From positions 186,001-250,000 of the forward strand of contig NZ_CP059560.1 in NCBI RefSeq assembly GCF_017894385.1: a stretch of DNA of 64,000 nucleotides. Direction: 5' to 3'. This stretch comes from Aromatoleum petrolei. Its GTDB lineage: Bacteria > Pseudomonadota > Gammaproteobacteria > Burkholderiales > Rhodocyclaceae. The notes under the pieces are model-generated. The model worked only from the letters and a program-made list of their open reading frames with translations, did no database searches and was not told the origin of the DNA. Below, one piece after another: positions 44,821-52,612 of this stretch. The position numbers and the translations under genes are program-made. Each line of letters begins with the position of its first letter. The first letter of the stretch is position 1.

Positions 44821-46029
44821 ATGAAACTGCTGATCCTCACGTACGGCACCGAAGGCGACACTCGCCCGCTCGTCGCCCTCGGCGACGCCCTGCGTGGCGC
44901 CGGTCACAAGGTGCATGTGCTCGGCGATGCGCGCACCCTTGGTTCGGCCGAGGAGGCAGGTCTACCCCACTCGGCGCTGTCCGGCGACATCCGCCAACTG
45001 TTCTCTGAATGGAGCGGCCAGGGGCCGAAAGGCACCGCCAAGGCACTGGTGCAACTGACCAACGCTCACACCCGCGCCTGGATGCTGGAGACGCTGGCCG
45101 CTGCTGAAGGCTGCGACGCGATCCTCACGTCGGGCTTGGCCGGCTTCGTCGGCCTGTCGGTCGCCGAACGCCTGGGCATTCCGGCCATCGGCACCGGCAT
45201 GATCCCGCTCACGCCTTCACGGGAATTCGCCTCGCCCTTCCTTCCCGCCGGCGTCGTGCCACGCTGGCTCAACCACGCCAGTCTCAGGCTGACCAACCAG
45301 TTGTTCTGGCTGGCCTTCAGGAAAACCCTGAACGAAGCGCGCCAAACGGTCCTCGGGCTGCCGCCGCGCCGAACGCTGCCGACCGAACATCCGATGCTCT
45401 ACGGCATCTCCCCGACGATCCTCCCGCAACCCGCCGACTGGCCAGCTCACGCCCGTCTGTGCGGCCAATGGCAGACGCCGGCCGGCGAGTTCACGCCGCC
45501 ACCCGAACTTGCCAGCTTCCTTAACGCCGGGCCGTCGCCGATTTATATCGGTTTCGGCAGCATGGTCGGGATCGACGAGCAGTGCATGATGCAGACGCTG
45601 ATCACCGCCCTGGCCGGGCGCCGCGCGCTGTTCTATCCGGGCTGGAGCGGCATGGACGACATCGTGTTGCCGGACAACATCTTGCGCATCGGCACCACCC
45701 CGCACGATTGGCTGTTCCCGCGCACCGCTGCCGTCATCCACCATGGGGGCTCCGGCACCACCCATACTGCCACCCGTGCAGGCAAGCCCTCGATTGTCAT
45801 CCCCTTCGCCGGCGACCAGTCATTCTGGGCGGAACGCCTTACGCGCCTGGGTATTGCGCCGCCAGCGATCGACGCAGCGAAGTTGAATGCGACGTCATTG
45901 CAGACGGCGATAGACTTTGTTGACTCTTTGGCGGTTCAGAGGCGGGCGGCGGAGCTTGGCGAGCGGATGGAACGGGAAGGCGGGCTGGATGCGGCGGTGC
46001 GGGAGGTTGAGAAGCTGATTGGGCGGTAG
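44821..46029 (+). CDS. GT1-family glycosyltransferase (UGT/macrolide type)
   Basis: A 402-residue GT-B glycosyltransferase. The N-terminus MKLLILTYGTEGDTRPLVALG is typical of sterol/macrolide transferases, and the nucleotide-sugar site shows IYIGFGSM and AAVIHHGGSGTTHTATRAGKPSIVIPFAGDQ (quoted in part). It would attach a sugar to a small hydrophobic molecule, perhaps for detoxification. Control by the divergent TetR protein suggests induction by the substrate. Its stop lies one base from the stop of the convergent FRG gene. Confidence 0.9.
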   Translation: MKLLILTYGTEGDTRPLVALGDALRGAGHKVHVLGDARTLGSAEEAGLPHSALSGDIRQLFSEWSGQGPKGTAKALVQLTNAHTRAWMLETLAAAEGCDAILTSGLAGFVGLSVAERLGIPAIGTGMIPLTPSREFASPFLPAGVVPRWLNHASLRLTNQLFWLAFRKTLNEARQTVLGLPPRRTLPTEHPMLYGISPTILPQPADWPAHARLCGQWQTPAGEFTPPPELASFLNAGPSPIYIGFGSMVGIDEQCMMQTLITALAGRRALFYPGWSGMDDIVLPDNILRIGTTPHDWLFPRTAAVIHHGGSGTTHTATRAGKPSIVIPFAGDQSFWAERLTRLGIAPPAIDAAKLNATSLQTAIDFVDSLAVQRRAAELGERMEREGGLDAAVREVEKLIGR

Positions 46030-46030
46030 C

Positions 46031-46816
46031 TCAGGCACGCGCACGGTACTGACGCGCCAGCCAGCGGCTCAGGCCGTCCAGCCCGGGGAACAGCACCCGC
46101 TCGGTGATATTGCACTGATCGAGCTTGTCGCGGATCTCCCACTTGAGGGCCGCCGGGACGACGATCTTGCGGCACAGCGCCGGATGCCGCGCGATCCAGT
46201 CGTCCACGCCGGCCGCCGCCGAGGACATCACCGAGAACAGCGCGTATTGGTTCGCGATGCGGTCGTCGATCGACGGCGGCTCGAAGAACAGCAGAAAGGA
46301 CTGCGCGGACATGGCCTCGAGGCTGTCCAGCGTCGTCACGGTGTGCGCGAGCATCTCGGTCGTGAAGGCGTTCGCCCCCTCGCGGTCGAGCGCGTCGCGC
46401 ACCACGGCGGGCAGCAGGCGGTGTGCGCGCTCGTAGTTGATGGACCAGATCGCGCCGTCACGCTCCATCGCTTCGGCGCGGGCGGTCGCGAAGTGCATCG
46501 CGACCAGTGGCGAGTGCGTCCAGTCGAGGAGGCGCGTCGGCAGGCCGTGGTGCTGCGCGACCGAGAGCCAGTGCCACAGGGAGTCGCGCTCGACGACGTC
46601 GCGGTGGGCGTACTTGATGAAGTTGCGGATCAGATGGCGCTCGAGCCGCGCGCTGTCGCCGCCCAGCCGGGCGAGGCTGGTCGCGAGGCGATGGCCCGCA
46701 TCGTCCAGGCCACGGAACGCGCAGGGCGAGCGGTAGCGCAGGATGCGCTCGTTCCACGCACCCTCGAAGAGCAGCGCCTGCAGATCGCTCCACGACTGCG
46801 CGACGCAGACTTCCAT
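46031..46816 (-). CDS. FRG-domain protein
   Basis: A 261-residue protein with the FRG domain. The name motif is seen in SPCAFRGLDD, and the second conserved block in AQHHGLPTRLLDWTHSPLVAMHFA. The molecular role of FRG is not established; many members lie near mobile or defence genes. Here it is the last gene of a sixteen-gene catabolic run, 24 bp after the reductase, with no sign of a separate promoter. It is convergent with the glycosyltransferase gene with a 1-bp gap. Confidence 0.88.
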   Translation of the reverse strand: MEVCVAQSWSDLQALLFEGAWNERILRYRSPCAFRGLDDAGHRLATSLARLGGDSARLERHLIRNFIKYAHRDVVERDSLWHWLSVAQHHGLPTRLLDWTHSPLVAMHFATARAEAMERDGAIWSINYERAHRLLPAVVRDALDREGANAFTTEMLAHTVTTLDSLEAMSAQSFLLFFEPPSIDDRIANQYALFSVMSSAAAGVDDWIARHPALCRKIVVPAALKWEIRDKLDQCNITERVLFPGLDGLSRWLARQYRARA

Positions 46817-46840
46817 CGTCGTCTCCCGCCCGCCGGCCGC

Positions 46841-47812
46841 TCAGAGATCGAGCACCAGGCGCGCGCCCTTGCAGCCCGAGACGCACACCATCATGCTCTT
46901 GTTGGCCGCCCGCTCGGCCTTGCTCAGCACCGAGTCGCGATGGTCGGCCTCGCCTTCGATGATGCGCGTCTCGCACGAGCCACACACCCCTTCCTGGCAG
47001 TTGAACGGTACCTCGATACGGTTCGCCTGCAGCACGCTGATGAGCGACTCGCCGGCGGCGACGTGCAGGCTGCGGCGGCTGCGCTGGAGCACGAGCTCGT
47101 AGGCGCCGCCGCCTTCGGCGGGCGCCTGATCCGTGCGCGCGGCGAAGCGTTCGACATGCACGTTGGGGTAGCCGAGCTCCTCGCACACCGCCTCGAAGCG
47201 GTCGATCATCGGTGTCGGCCCGCAGCAGTAGAAGTGCGCCTTGGCGTCGAACCTTGCAAGGTAGGCCTTCAGGTCCGGCGGGCCGCCCGCCTCGTCGTCG
47301 ATGTGCCAGTCGGTTGCGCCACCGAGCCGCTCGATGTCGCGCGCGAACGCGGCCTGGCGGCGCGAGCGCACGCTATAGAGCAGGCGCACCGGCCGCCCCA
47401 GCGCGACGAGGCGCGCGTACATGCTGTAGATCGGCGTGATGCCGATGCCGCCCGCGAGCAGCACGGTGTCGCCCGCATCCTCGTCGAGGACGAAATGGTT
47501 GCGCGGGCGCGACACCGGGATCTCCTGGCCGACGCGCAGCTGCTCGTGGATGTAGCGCGATCCGCCGCGGCTCGAGCGGTCGAGCAGCACGCCGACGACG
47601 TAGGCGCGCGGCGAGGATCGCGGCACGACCAGCGAGTAGCTGCGCGCGATTCCGTTGGGGAGGAAGAGGTCGACGTGCGCGCCCGCTGCCACCACGGGCA
47701 GTTCGGCGCCGTCGGGGGCAGCCAGTTCGATGCTCAATATGCCCTCGGCCTCGTAGCGCATGGCCTCGACGCGCATCGTCACGGTTTCGTCTGTAGTCAT
47801 CTCGATATCCAT
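46841..47812 (-). CDS. VanB-type oxygenase reductase (FMN/NAD/2Fe-2S)
   Basis: A 323-residue reductase of the class IA type. The flavin-binding motif is RSYSLV, the NAD-binding part GGIGITPIYSMY, and the C-terminal plant-type ferredoxin holds Cys ligands in CQEGVCGSCETR plus a late Cys in MMVCVSGCKG. It passes electrons from NADH to the Rieske oxygenase encoded 51 bp upstream. Together they form a two-component oxygenase like vanillate demethylase or phthalate dioxygenase. Confidence 0.94.
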   Translation of the reverse strand: MDIEMTTDETVTMRVEAMRYEAEGILSIELAAPDGAELPVVAAGAHVDLFLPNGIARSYSLVVPRSSPRAYVVGVLLDRSSRGGSRYIHEQLRVGQEIPVSRPRNHFVLDEDAGDTVLLAGGIGITPIYSMYARLVALGRPVRLLYSVRSRRQAAFARDIERLGGATDWHIDDEAGGPPDLKAYLARFDAKAHFYCCGPTPMIDRFEAVCEELGYPNVHVERFAARTDQAPAEGGGAYELVLQRSRRSLHVAAGESLISVLQANRIEVPFNCQEGVCGSCETRIIEGEADHRDSVLSKAERAANKSMMVCVSGCKGARLVLDL

Positions 47813-47863
47813 CGGCTCCCGGGCCGTCCGGTATGCGGACGGCCCGTCGTGTGGGCGACCCGC

Positions 47864-48892
47864 TCAGCGGGCCGACTGGGCGGCCTCGATCTGCTCTGCC
47901 GCGATGCTGCGCATGTAGCGCCGCTGGCGCACGAGACCCATGTCGTGCTGGTAGAGGAATTCGCGCTCGCACGCATCGGGCTCCATCAGCTCGAGCGTCG
48001 TGCGGTCCTGTTCGACGACTTCCCAGTGCCGCGCCTCAAGGCGGTTCTTGTACAGGAAGCGCCACACGTCGCGCTGCCAGCCGCCCAGCTTGCGGCAGCG
48101 CCAGAACACGACGCCGCAGGTGTCGCGCGTGATCGGAACGTACATGCCGATGATGGTGAAGTTGCCGCCGGGACCGCCAGTCTTCGGGTAGGGGATCTCG
48201 AGGCGGTGGTACATGAGCTTGCCGTCGTCGTGGAGCTCGGTCCAGTCGAAGTTCACGTTGCGTTGGCCCTTCTTCTCGAAGAAGAAGCCGTGGTCGGTGT
48301 CGCGGATCACGAAGTCGGCCGAGATGTCGCCTTCAGACATCGAGTGCGACTGGCGGTGCAGGTAGGCGCCGTGCATCGGGTCCATGACGTTGTCGGCGAC
48401 GTAGCGGTAGTCGCTCTTCCACTCCATGTAGGAGTGGAAGCTGCTCCACTCGGGCGAGGCGAGGTACTCCGGGAGCTCCAGCGGCGGCGGGACCTCGACG
48501 GGGCTCGCGGCGTTGTACAGGAAGATCATGCCGGCGGCGTCCTGCACGTGGTACGAGCGTGTCGTGCGCGAGCCTTCGAGCTTGCATCCCGGGCTGCCGG
48601 GCACGCGTGTGACGACGCCGTCGCAGCGCACTTCGACGCCGTGGTAGGCGCACGCGATGCGGTCACCCAGCACGACGCCGACCGACAGCGGCGCGCCACG
48701 GTGCGGGCAGTGGTCCTCGAGGCAGTGGATCGTTCCGCTCGCGGGATCGCGCCACAGGGCGAGCTTGAGGCCGAGGCGGCGCAGGCTGATGGCGCGGTCG
48801 GTGACGAAGCTGGACGGGCAGATCGCGTACCAGCGTTCCTTCAGGCCGTCCGCGAGGTATTCGTCGATGGGGTCGATTTCCTTGGTGCTCAC
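47864..48892 (-). CDS. Rieske non-heme iron oxygenase, VanA-like
   Basis: A 342-residue oxygenase. The Rieske cluster ligands are CPH (DHCPHRGAPLS) and CAYH (IACAYHGVEV). The mononuclear iron site is seen in DNVMDPMHGAYLHRQSH, giving Asp/His/His, with Asn before Asp in the usual place. The fold is the alpha-only type of VanA and other O- or N-demethylases and aromatic hydroxylases. No beta subunit gene is present. Together with the VOC dioxygenase gene this suggests hydroxylation or demethylation before ring opening. The substrate is unknown. Confidence 0.93.
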   Translation of the reverse strand: MSTKEIDPIDEYLADGLKERWYAICPSSFVTDRAISLRRLGLKLALWRDPASGTIHCLEDHCPHRGAPLSVGVVLGDRIACAYHGVEVRCDGVVTRVPGSPGCKLEGSRTTRSYHVQDAAGMIFLYNAASPVEVPPPLELPEYLASPEWSSFHSYMEWKSDYRYVADNVMDPMHGAYLHRQSHSMSEGDISADFVIRDTDHGFFFEKKGQRNVNFDWTELHDDGKLMYHRLEIPYPKTGGPGGNFTIIGMYVPITRDTCGVVFWRCRKLGGWQRDVWRFLYKNRLEARHWEVVEQDRTTLELMEPDACEREFLYQHDMGLVRQRRYMRSIAAEQIEAAQSAR

Positions 48893-48927
48893 TTTGGTAT
48901 CTCCGATTCGTTATCGAGTCGCGGCGC

Positions 48928-49158
48928 TCAGGCGCCGAGGCGGGCCATCTCGGCGCAGAACAGGTCGGTCGTCCACGGCGAGCCGTTCGGCGCGCTGGGG
49001 CCGGACTGGTTCAGATAGGCGATCAAGGACTCCAGCTCGTGGATCCCCTGCGCGTAGGCGCGCTCGATCGCGTCGCCCAGCAGGTCCTCGAAGGGGGTCG
49101 GCGCCGCGCTGCGGGCCTGGTGCGGCTCGAGATAGAGCGGCCGGTTTGCTGTGCACAT
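48928..49158 (-). CDS. small HTH-like protein of oxygenase operons
   Basis: A 76-residue protein with an acidic helical core (SPYLEPHQAR-like start: LYLEPHQARSAAPTPFEDL) and a C-terminal recombinase-type helix-turn-helix look (IAYLNQSG, APNGSPWTTDLFCAEMARLGA). Similar short proteins, annotated as recombinase-like helix-turn-helix, accompany Rieske oxygenase genes in other betaproteobacteria, as far as I recall. The ATG at 49158 has GAGGAG nine bases upstream. It lies directly before the Rieske gene. It could be a subunit, an assembly factor or a small regulator. Confidence 0.75.
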   Translation of the reverse strand: MCTANRPLYLEPHQARSAAPTPFEDLLGDAIERAYAQGIHELESLIAYLNQSGPSAPNGSPWTTDLFCAEMARLGA

Positions 49159-49235
49159 ATGTGACGTCTCCTCGTGATTGACTCGCTGCGGATGCATGCC
49201 GCGGCGATGGCGTGAAATAAAGGTTTGTCGGCCCC

Positions 49236-50210
49236 TCAGCGGTCGGTCTCGCCGCTGCGGTCCGTGAGAAAGCCCGAGCGTGGCGCGTCCGCCCCGTGCG
49301 GCCGGCGACTGAACCCGTCGATACCGCCTTCGACCGCCCACTCCGCGAACACCGTCGGGCCGGGCTCGAAGTCGCGCGGCACCCATTCGCCGGTGAGCTC
49401 ATCCTCGTCGGCGTAGTACTCGGCGAGCCCCCCGGCGGGGTTCTCGAAGTACCAGAAGTAGGCCGAGGACACCGGGTGGCGACCCGGGCCAAGCTGGGTG
49501 CGCCAGCCGCAGCGGTCCATCGCCATCCCGCCGCCGATCACCTCGTGGATGTCGCGCACCGTGAAGGCAACGTGGTTGAGGCCGTTCTTGCCGCTCGGCA
49601 GCTGCAGCAGGAACAGGTCGTGATGGCCGCCATGGGGCGCACAGCGCAGGAAGCTGCCGCGCCCCGGGTACTGGTCCGACAGCGCGAAACCGAGCTTCTC
49701 CGTGTAGAAGCGCACCGCCTCCTCGCGATGCGCAGCGAAGAACACGACGTGGCCGACCTCGATCGGCACCGCGCGCTCGTAGATTGGCGCGGACCGGTTC
49801 ACGCGCGGGCGCCGGTTCCAGGTATTGAACTCGGCGCCTTCGACCTCGACCGCACGCTTGCGGCTCACCTGCAGGCCGAGTGCGATACCGTTGGGGTCGA
49901 TGCAACGCACCCGTCCGTCCGCGACCGAGTAGCCGGGCGCATCGCGCAGGCCCTCGGCATAGGTCGCGAGATTGGCTTCGCTGTCGACGCCCCACACGAC
50001 CTCGACCAGGGTCGGGCCGTCCTCGATGCCGGCCGGCACGCCGGCGCGCGATGGGTGGGCGACGCGCACGACACAGTCGTTCAGCGTGTGGAACACGAGC
50101 TCGTCGTCGCGCTCGGCGACAAGCCGCAGGCCCCAGTCGGCAAAGAACTTCCCGCAGGTCGCGAGATCCTCGGCGCGATAGGTGATCTCGTCGATGCCCA
50201 GTACCGCCAT
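49236..50210 (-). CDS. VOC-family extradiol-type ring-cleavage dioxygenase
   Basis: A 324-residue protein with two VOC modules, like type I extradiol dioxygenases. The C-terminal module holds the 2-His-1-carboxylate metal site: His in IEVGHVVFFA, His in NGLNHVAFTV and Glu in GGLAEYYADEDE. The N-terminal module lacks the ligands, as usual. ATG 50210 has GAGGAG eight bases upstream. It likely opens a dihydroxylated ring made by the Rieske oxygenase. Related proteins act on bicyclic or hydroxylated heteroaromatic rings, so the substrate stays open. Confidence 0.88.
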   Translation of the reverse strand: MAVLGIDEITYRAEDLATCGKFFADWGLRLVAERDDELVFHTLNDCVVRVAHPSRAGVPAGIEDGPTLVEVVWGVDSEANLATYAEGLRDAPGYSVADGRVRCIDPNGIALGLQVSRKRAVEVEGAEFNTWNRRPRVNRSAPIYERAVPIEVGHVVFFAAHREEAVRFYTEKLGFALSDQYPGRGSFLRCAPHGGHHDLFLLQLPSGKNGLNHVAFTVRDIHEVIGGGMAMDRCGWRTQLGPGRHPVSSAYFWYFENPAGGLAEYYADEDELTGEWVPRDFEPGPTVFAEWAVEGGIDGFSRRPHGADAPRSGFLTDRSGETDR

Positions 50211-50276
50211 GATGCTGTCTCCTCTCACTCTCTCTGTATTTCTTCCGGGGCGCCTGTCGCGCCCCGTGACGATTGC

Positions 50277-51779
50277 TCAGACGCCCGCCAAGTCGGTCCG
50301 CGGCGCGGCCCAGGCCAGCGGGGTCTCGTTCATGCCCCAGTAGACGCCCTTCTGCTCCATGTACTGCAGGATCCCCAGGCGCCCCTTCTCGCGGCCGAGG
50401 CCGCTGTCCCGCCAGCCGCCGAAGGGCGTCGAGGCGGAGAACTGCTTGTAGGTGTTGATCCACACGGTGCCCGCCTGCACGGCGCGGGCGACACGCCAGG
50501 CACGCTGGTAGTCGCGCGTCCAGATGCCGGCGGCGAGCGCATAGACGCTATCGTTGGCCTGCACGACGAGATCGGCCTCGTCGTCGAAGGGCAGCGCGAC
50601 CAGCACCGGCCCGAAGATTTCCTCGCGGCAGAGGCGCTTGCGGTTGTCGAGCCCGTCGAGGATCGTGGGCAGGTAGTAGTTGCCCCGCTCCAGATGTGCG
50701 CCCTGCGGGCGTGCGCCGCCGCAGCGCACGCGCCCGCCCTCCTCGCGGCCGAGCGCGACGTAGCGCTCGACCGATTCGCGGTGCTGCGCGGTGATCAGCG
50801 GCCCCATCTGCGTGCGCTCGCTCGCCGGGTCGCCGACCGTCAGTGCCTCCGCACCGGCGACAAGGCGCGCGACGAAGTCCTCGTAAAGGGCGCGTGCGAC
50901 GAAAAGGCGCGAGCCGGCGATGCAGGACTCGCCCGACGAACTGAAGATGCCGTAGAGCACCCCATTGACCGCGTGATCGAGGTCGGCGTCGTCGAACACG
51001 ATGGTCGGCGACTTGCCGCCGAGTTCGAGCGACACCGGCATGCACTTGTCGGCCGCGATGTGCGCGATGTGGCGGCCCGTCGTCGTGCCGCCGGTGAAGG
51101 ACACGCGGCGGACCAGCGGGTGACGGGTGATCGCGTCGCCGATCACCGAGCCCTTGCCCGGCAGCACGCTGACCATGCCGCGCGGCACGCCCGCCTCCTC
51201 GCAGATGCGCGCGAGCTCGAGCGCCAGCAGCGGCGTGACCTCGGCGGGCTTGACGACGACCGCGTTGCCCGCCGCGAGCGCCGGCGCCATCTTCTGAGCC
51301 TCGCTCGCGATCGGCGAGTTCCACGGCGTGATCGCGGCGACCACGCCCATGGGCTCGTACACGCTCATCGACAGGTAGTCGCCGCGCGCCGGCGTGATCG
51401 CCTCTTCGAGCGTTTCGCAGGCCGCGGCGAAGAACTGGAAGGTGCCCGCCGCGCTCGCGACCAGCGCGCGCGTCTCGAGGATCGGCTTGCCGTTGTCGAG
51501 GCGCTGTTTCTGCGCGAGCTCCTCGCCGCGCGCGCGGATCAGCTCGGCGACGCGGTACAGCACCAGCGCGCGCTCGTGCGGCTTCTTCTGCGCCCAGCCA
51601 CTCGTCTCGAAGGCGCGCTGCGCGCCGGCGATGGCCTCCTCGACGTCGGCAAGGTTCGCCGCGTTGAGGCGCGCGACGACTTCGCCGCTCGCCGGGTAGA
51701 GCGAGGCGTAGACGTCGCCGCCGCCCCGGCGCCATTCGCCGGCAATGCAGATGGATTGAATCTGGTCGGGGTCGTACAT
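50277..51779 (-). CDS. NAD(P)-dependent aldehyde dehydrogenase
   Basis: A 500-residue aldehyde dehydrogenase of the betaine/hydroxymuconic-semialdehyde-like group. The cofactor loop is FTGGTTTG, the catalytic Glu in LELGGKSPT and the Cys in SSSGESCIAGSR. The open frame extends to 52385, but ATG 51779 with AGGAA upstream starts the family's N-terminus. In this operon it would oxidise an aldehyde made after ring cleavage. It lies 8 bp after the aspartate-dehydrogenase-like gene. Confidence 0.92.
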   Translation of the reverse strand: MYDPDQIQSICIAGEWRRGGGDVYASLYPASGEVVARLNAANLADVEEAIAGAQRAFETSGWAQKKPHERALVLYRVAELIRARGEELAQKQRLDNGKPILETRALVASAAGTFQFFAAACETLEEAITPARGDYLSMSVYEPMGVVAAITPWNSPIASEAQKMAPALAAGNAVVVKPAEVTPLLALELARICEEAGVPRGMVSVLPGKGSVIGDAITRHPLVRRVSFTGGTTTGRHIAHIAADKCMPVSLELGGKSPTIVFDDADLDHAVNGVLYGIFSSSGESCIAGSRLFVARALYEDFVARLVAGAEALTVGDPASERTQMGPLITAQHRESVERYVALGREEGGRVRCGGARPQGAHLERGNYYLPTILDGLDNRKRLCREEIFGPVLVALPFDDEADLVVQANDSVYALAAGIWTRDYQRAWRVARAVQAGTVWINTYKQFSASTPFGGWRDSGLGREKGRLGILQYMEQKGVYWGMNETPLAWAAPRTDLAGV

Positions 51780-51787
51780 GGCGTTTC

Positions 51788-52612
51788 CTAGATCGTGATC
51801 GCGTGCGCGCTGTTGGTCAGCGCCCGCGCGACGCAGAACACCGTCAGCGCGGAGGTCTTGGGATTGGCGCGCAGCGGCTTGCCGCTCATCGTCAGCTCGA
51901 GGCGGCCGAAGGCACCCTGCGCGTCGATGTGGTGCTGGTTCTCCTCGACGCGGGGGTCGGCCCACAGCTCGACACGGGTCGCGTCCAGGCCCAGCCCGGC
52001 GAGCGCGACGGTGGCGGCGACGTTGGCGTTCTTCGGAAAGCGGTGCGCGGCCTCGCGGGCGGTGCCGACGAAGATGCGCACCGGCTCGTCGACCATGTCG
52101 AGGTCGAGCTCGGCCTCGGCCGGCGTGCCTTTCCAGGCCTGCGGCGGCTTGCGTCCGACGTAGCGCACCTCTTCGAGGCCGCCGAGGCGCGCCGCGGCGA
52201 GCGCGTCGATGGCGCCGATCGCGCCGGGCAGGAGCTGCGCCTGGGTGCCGCCGCGGCGTGCCGCCTCCTCCAGCCGCTCGGCGAGCCCGTCCTCGGACAG
52301 CGCGCCGACCGAGATCACGAGGCAGGGCACGCCGCGCTCGAGCGCCGGGATCACGTGTTGCCCGATCGCCGAATGTCCGGCGCACTCGACGATGAGATCC
52401 GGACGGCCTGCCCCGAGCTCGACCTCAGCGGCGAGCTTCGCACCCGGGGCGGCACGGCGCAGCGCCTCACGCAGGGCCGCGTCCGCGGGGTCCGGGACGA
52501 CGACGGTGTCGATCGCGATCTCGGGGTTGCCGCGCACGAGCTCCAGCACGCCGGCGCCGATCGCGCCGAAGCCGATCATGGTCACGCGCTTCACGTTGGC
52601 CGGCCCGCTCAT
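51788..52612 (-). CDS. aspartate dehydrogenase-like protein (NadX family)
   Basis: A 274-residue protein. The N-terminal Rossmann motif is VTMIGFGAIGAGVLE, and the family blocks LIVECAGHSAIGQHVIPALERG, GAIGAIDALAAARLGGL and FPKNANVAATVALAGLG are present. Family members convert L-aspartate to iminoaspartate with NAD(P). Placement between an aldehyde dehydrogenase and a ThDP enzyme suggests a catabolic amination or deamination step, not NAD synthesis. It overlaps the ThDP gene by 4 bp. Confidence 0.9.
   Translation of the reverse strand: MSGPANVKRVTMIGFGAIGAGVLELVRGNPEIAIDTVVVPDPADAALREALRRAAPGAKLAAEVELGAGRPDLIVECAGHSAIGQHVIPALERGVPCLVISVGALSEDGLAERLEEAARRGGTQAQLLPGAIGAIDALAAARLGGLEEVRYVGRKPPQAWKGTPAEAELDLDMVDEPVRIFVGTAREAAHRFPKNANVAATVALAGLGLDATRVELWADPRVEENQHHIDAQGAFGRLELTMSGKPLRANPKTSALTVFCVARALTNSAHAITI

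Noticed and set aside
46019..49018. A 999-codon plus-strand frame
   Set aside because: It is antisense to FRG, reductase and Rieske genes and has the His/Arg/Val-rich look of an antisense frame in GC-rich DNA. Similar long antisense frames at 49296-51791 and 52777-54522 were rejected for the same reason.
50277..52385. A 702-codon frame suggesting a fusion to aldehyde dehydrogenase
   Set aside because: The first 200 codons have shadow-frame composition over the NadX-like gene. The dehydrogenase begins at 51779 with a ribosome-binding site.
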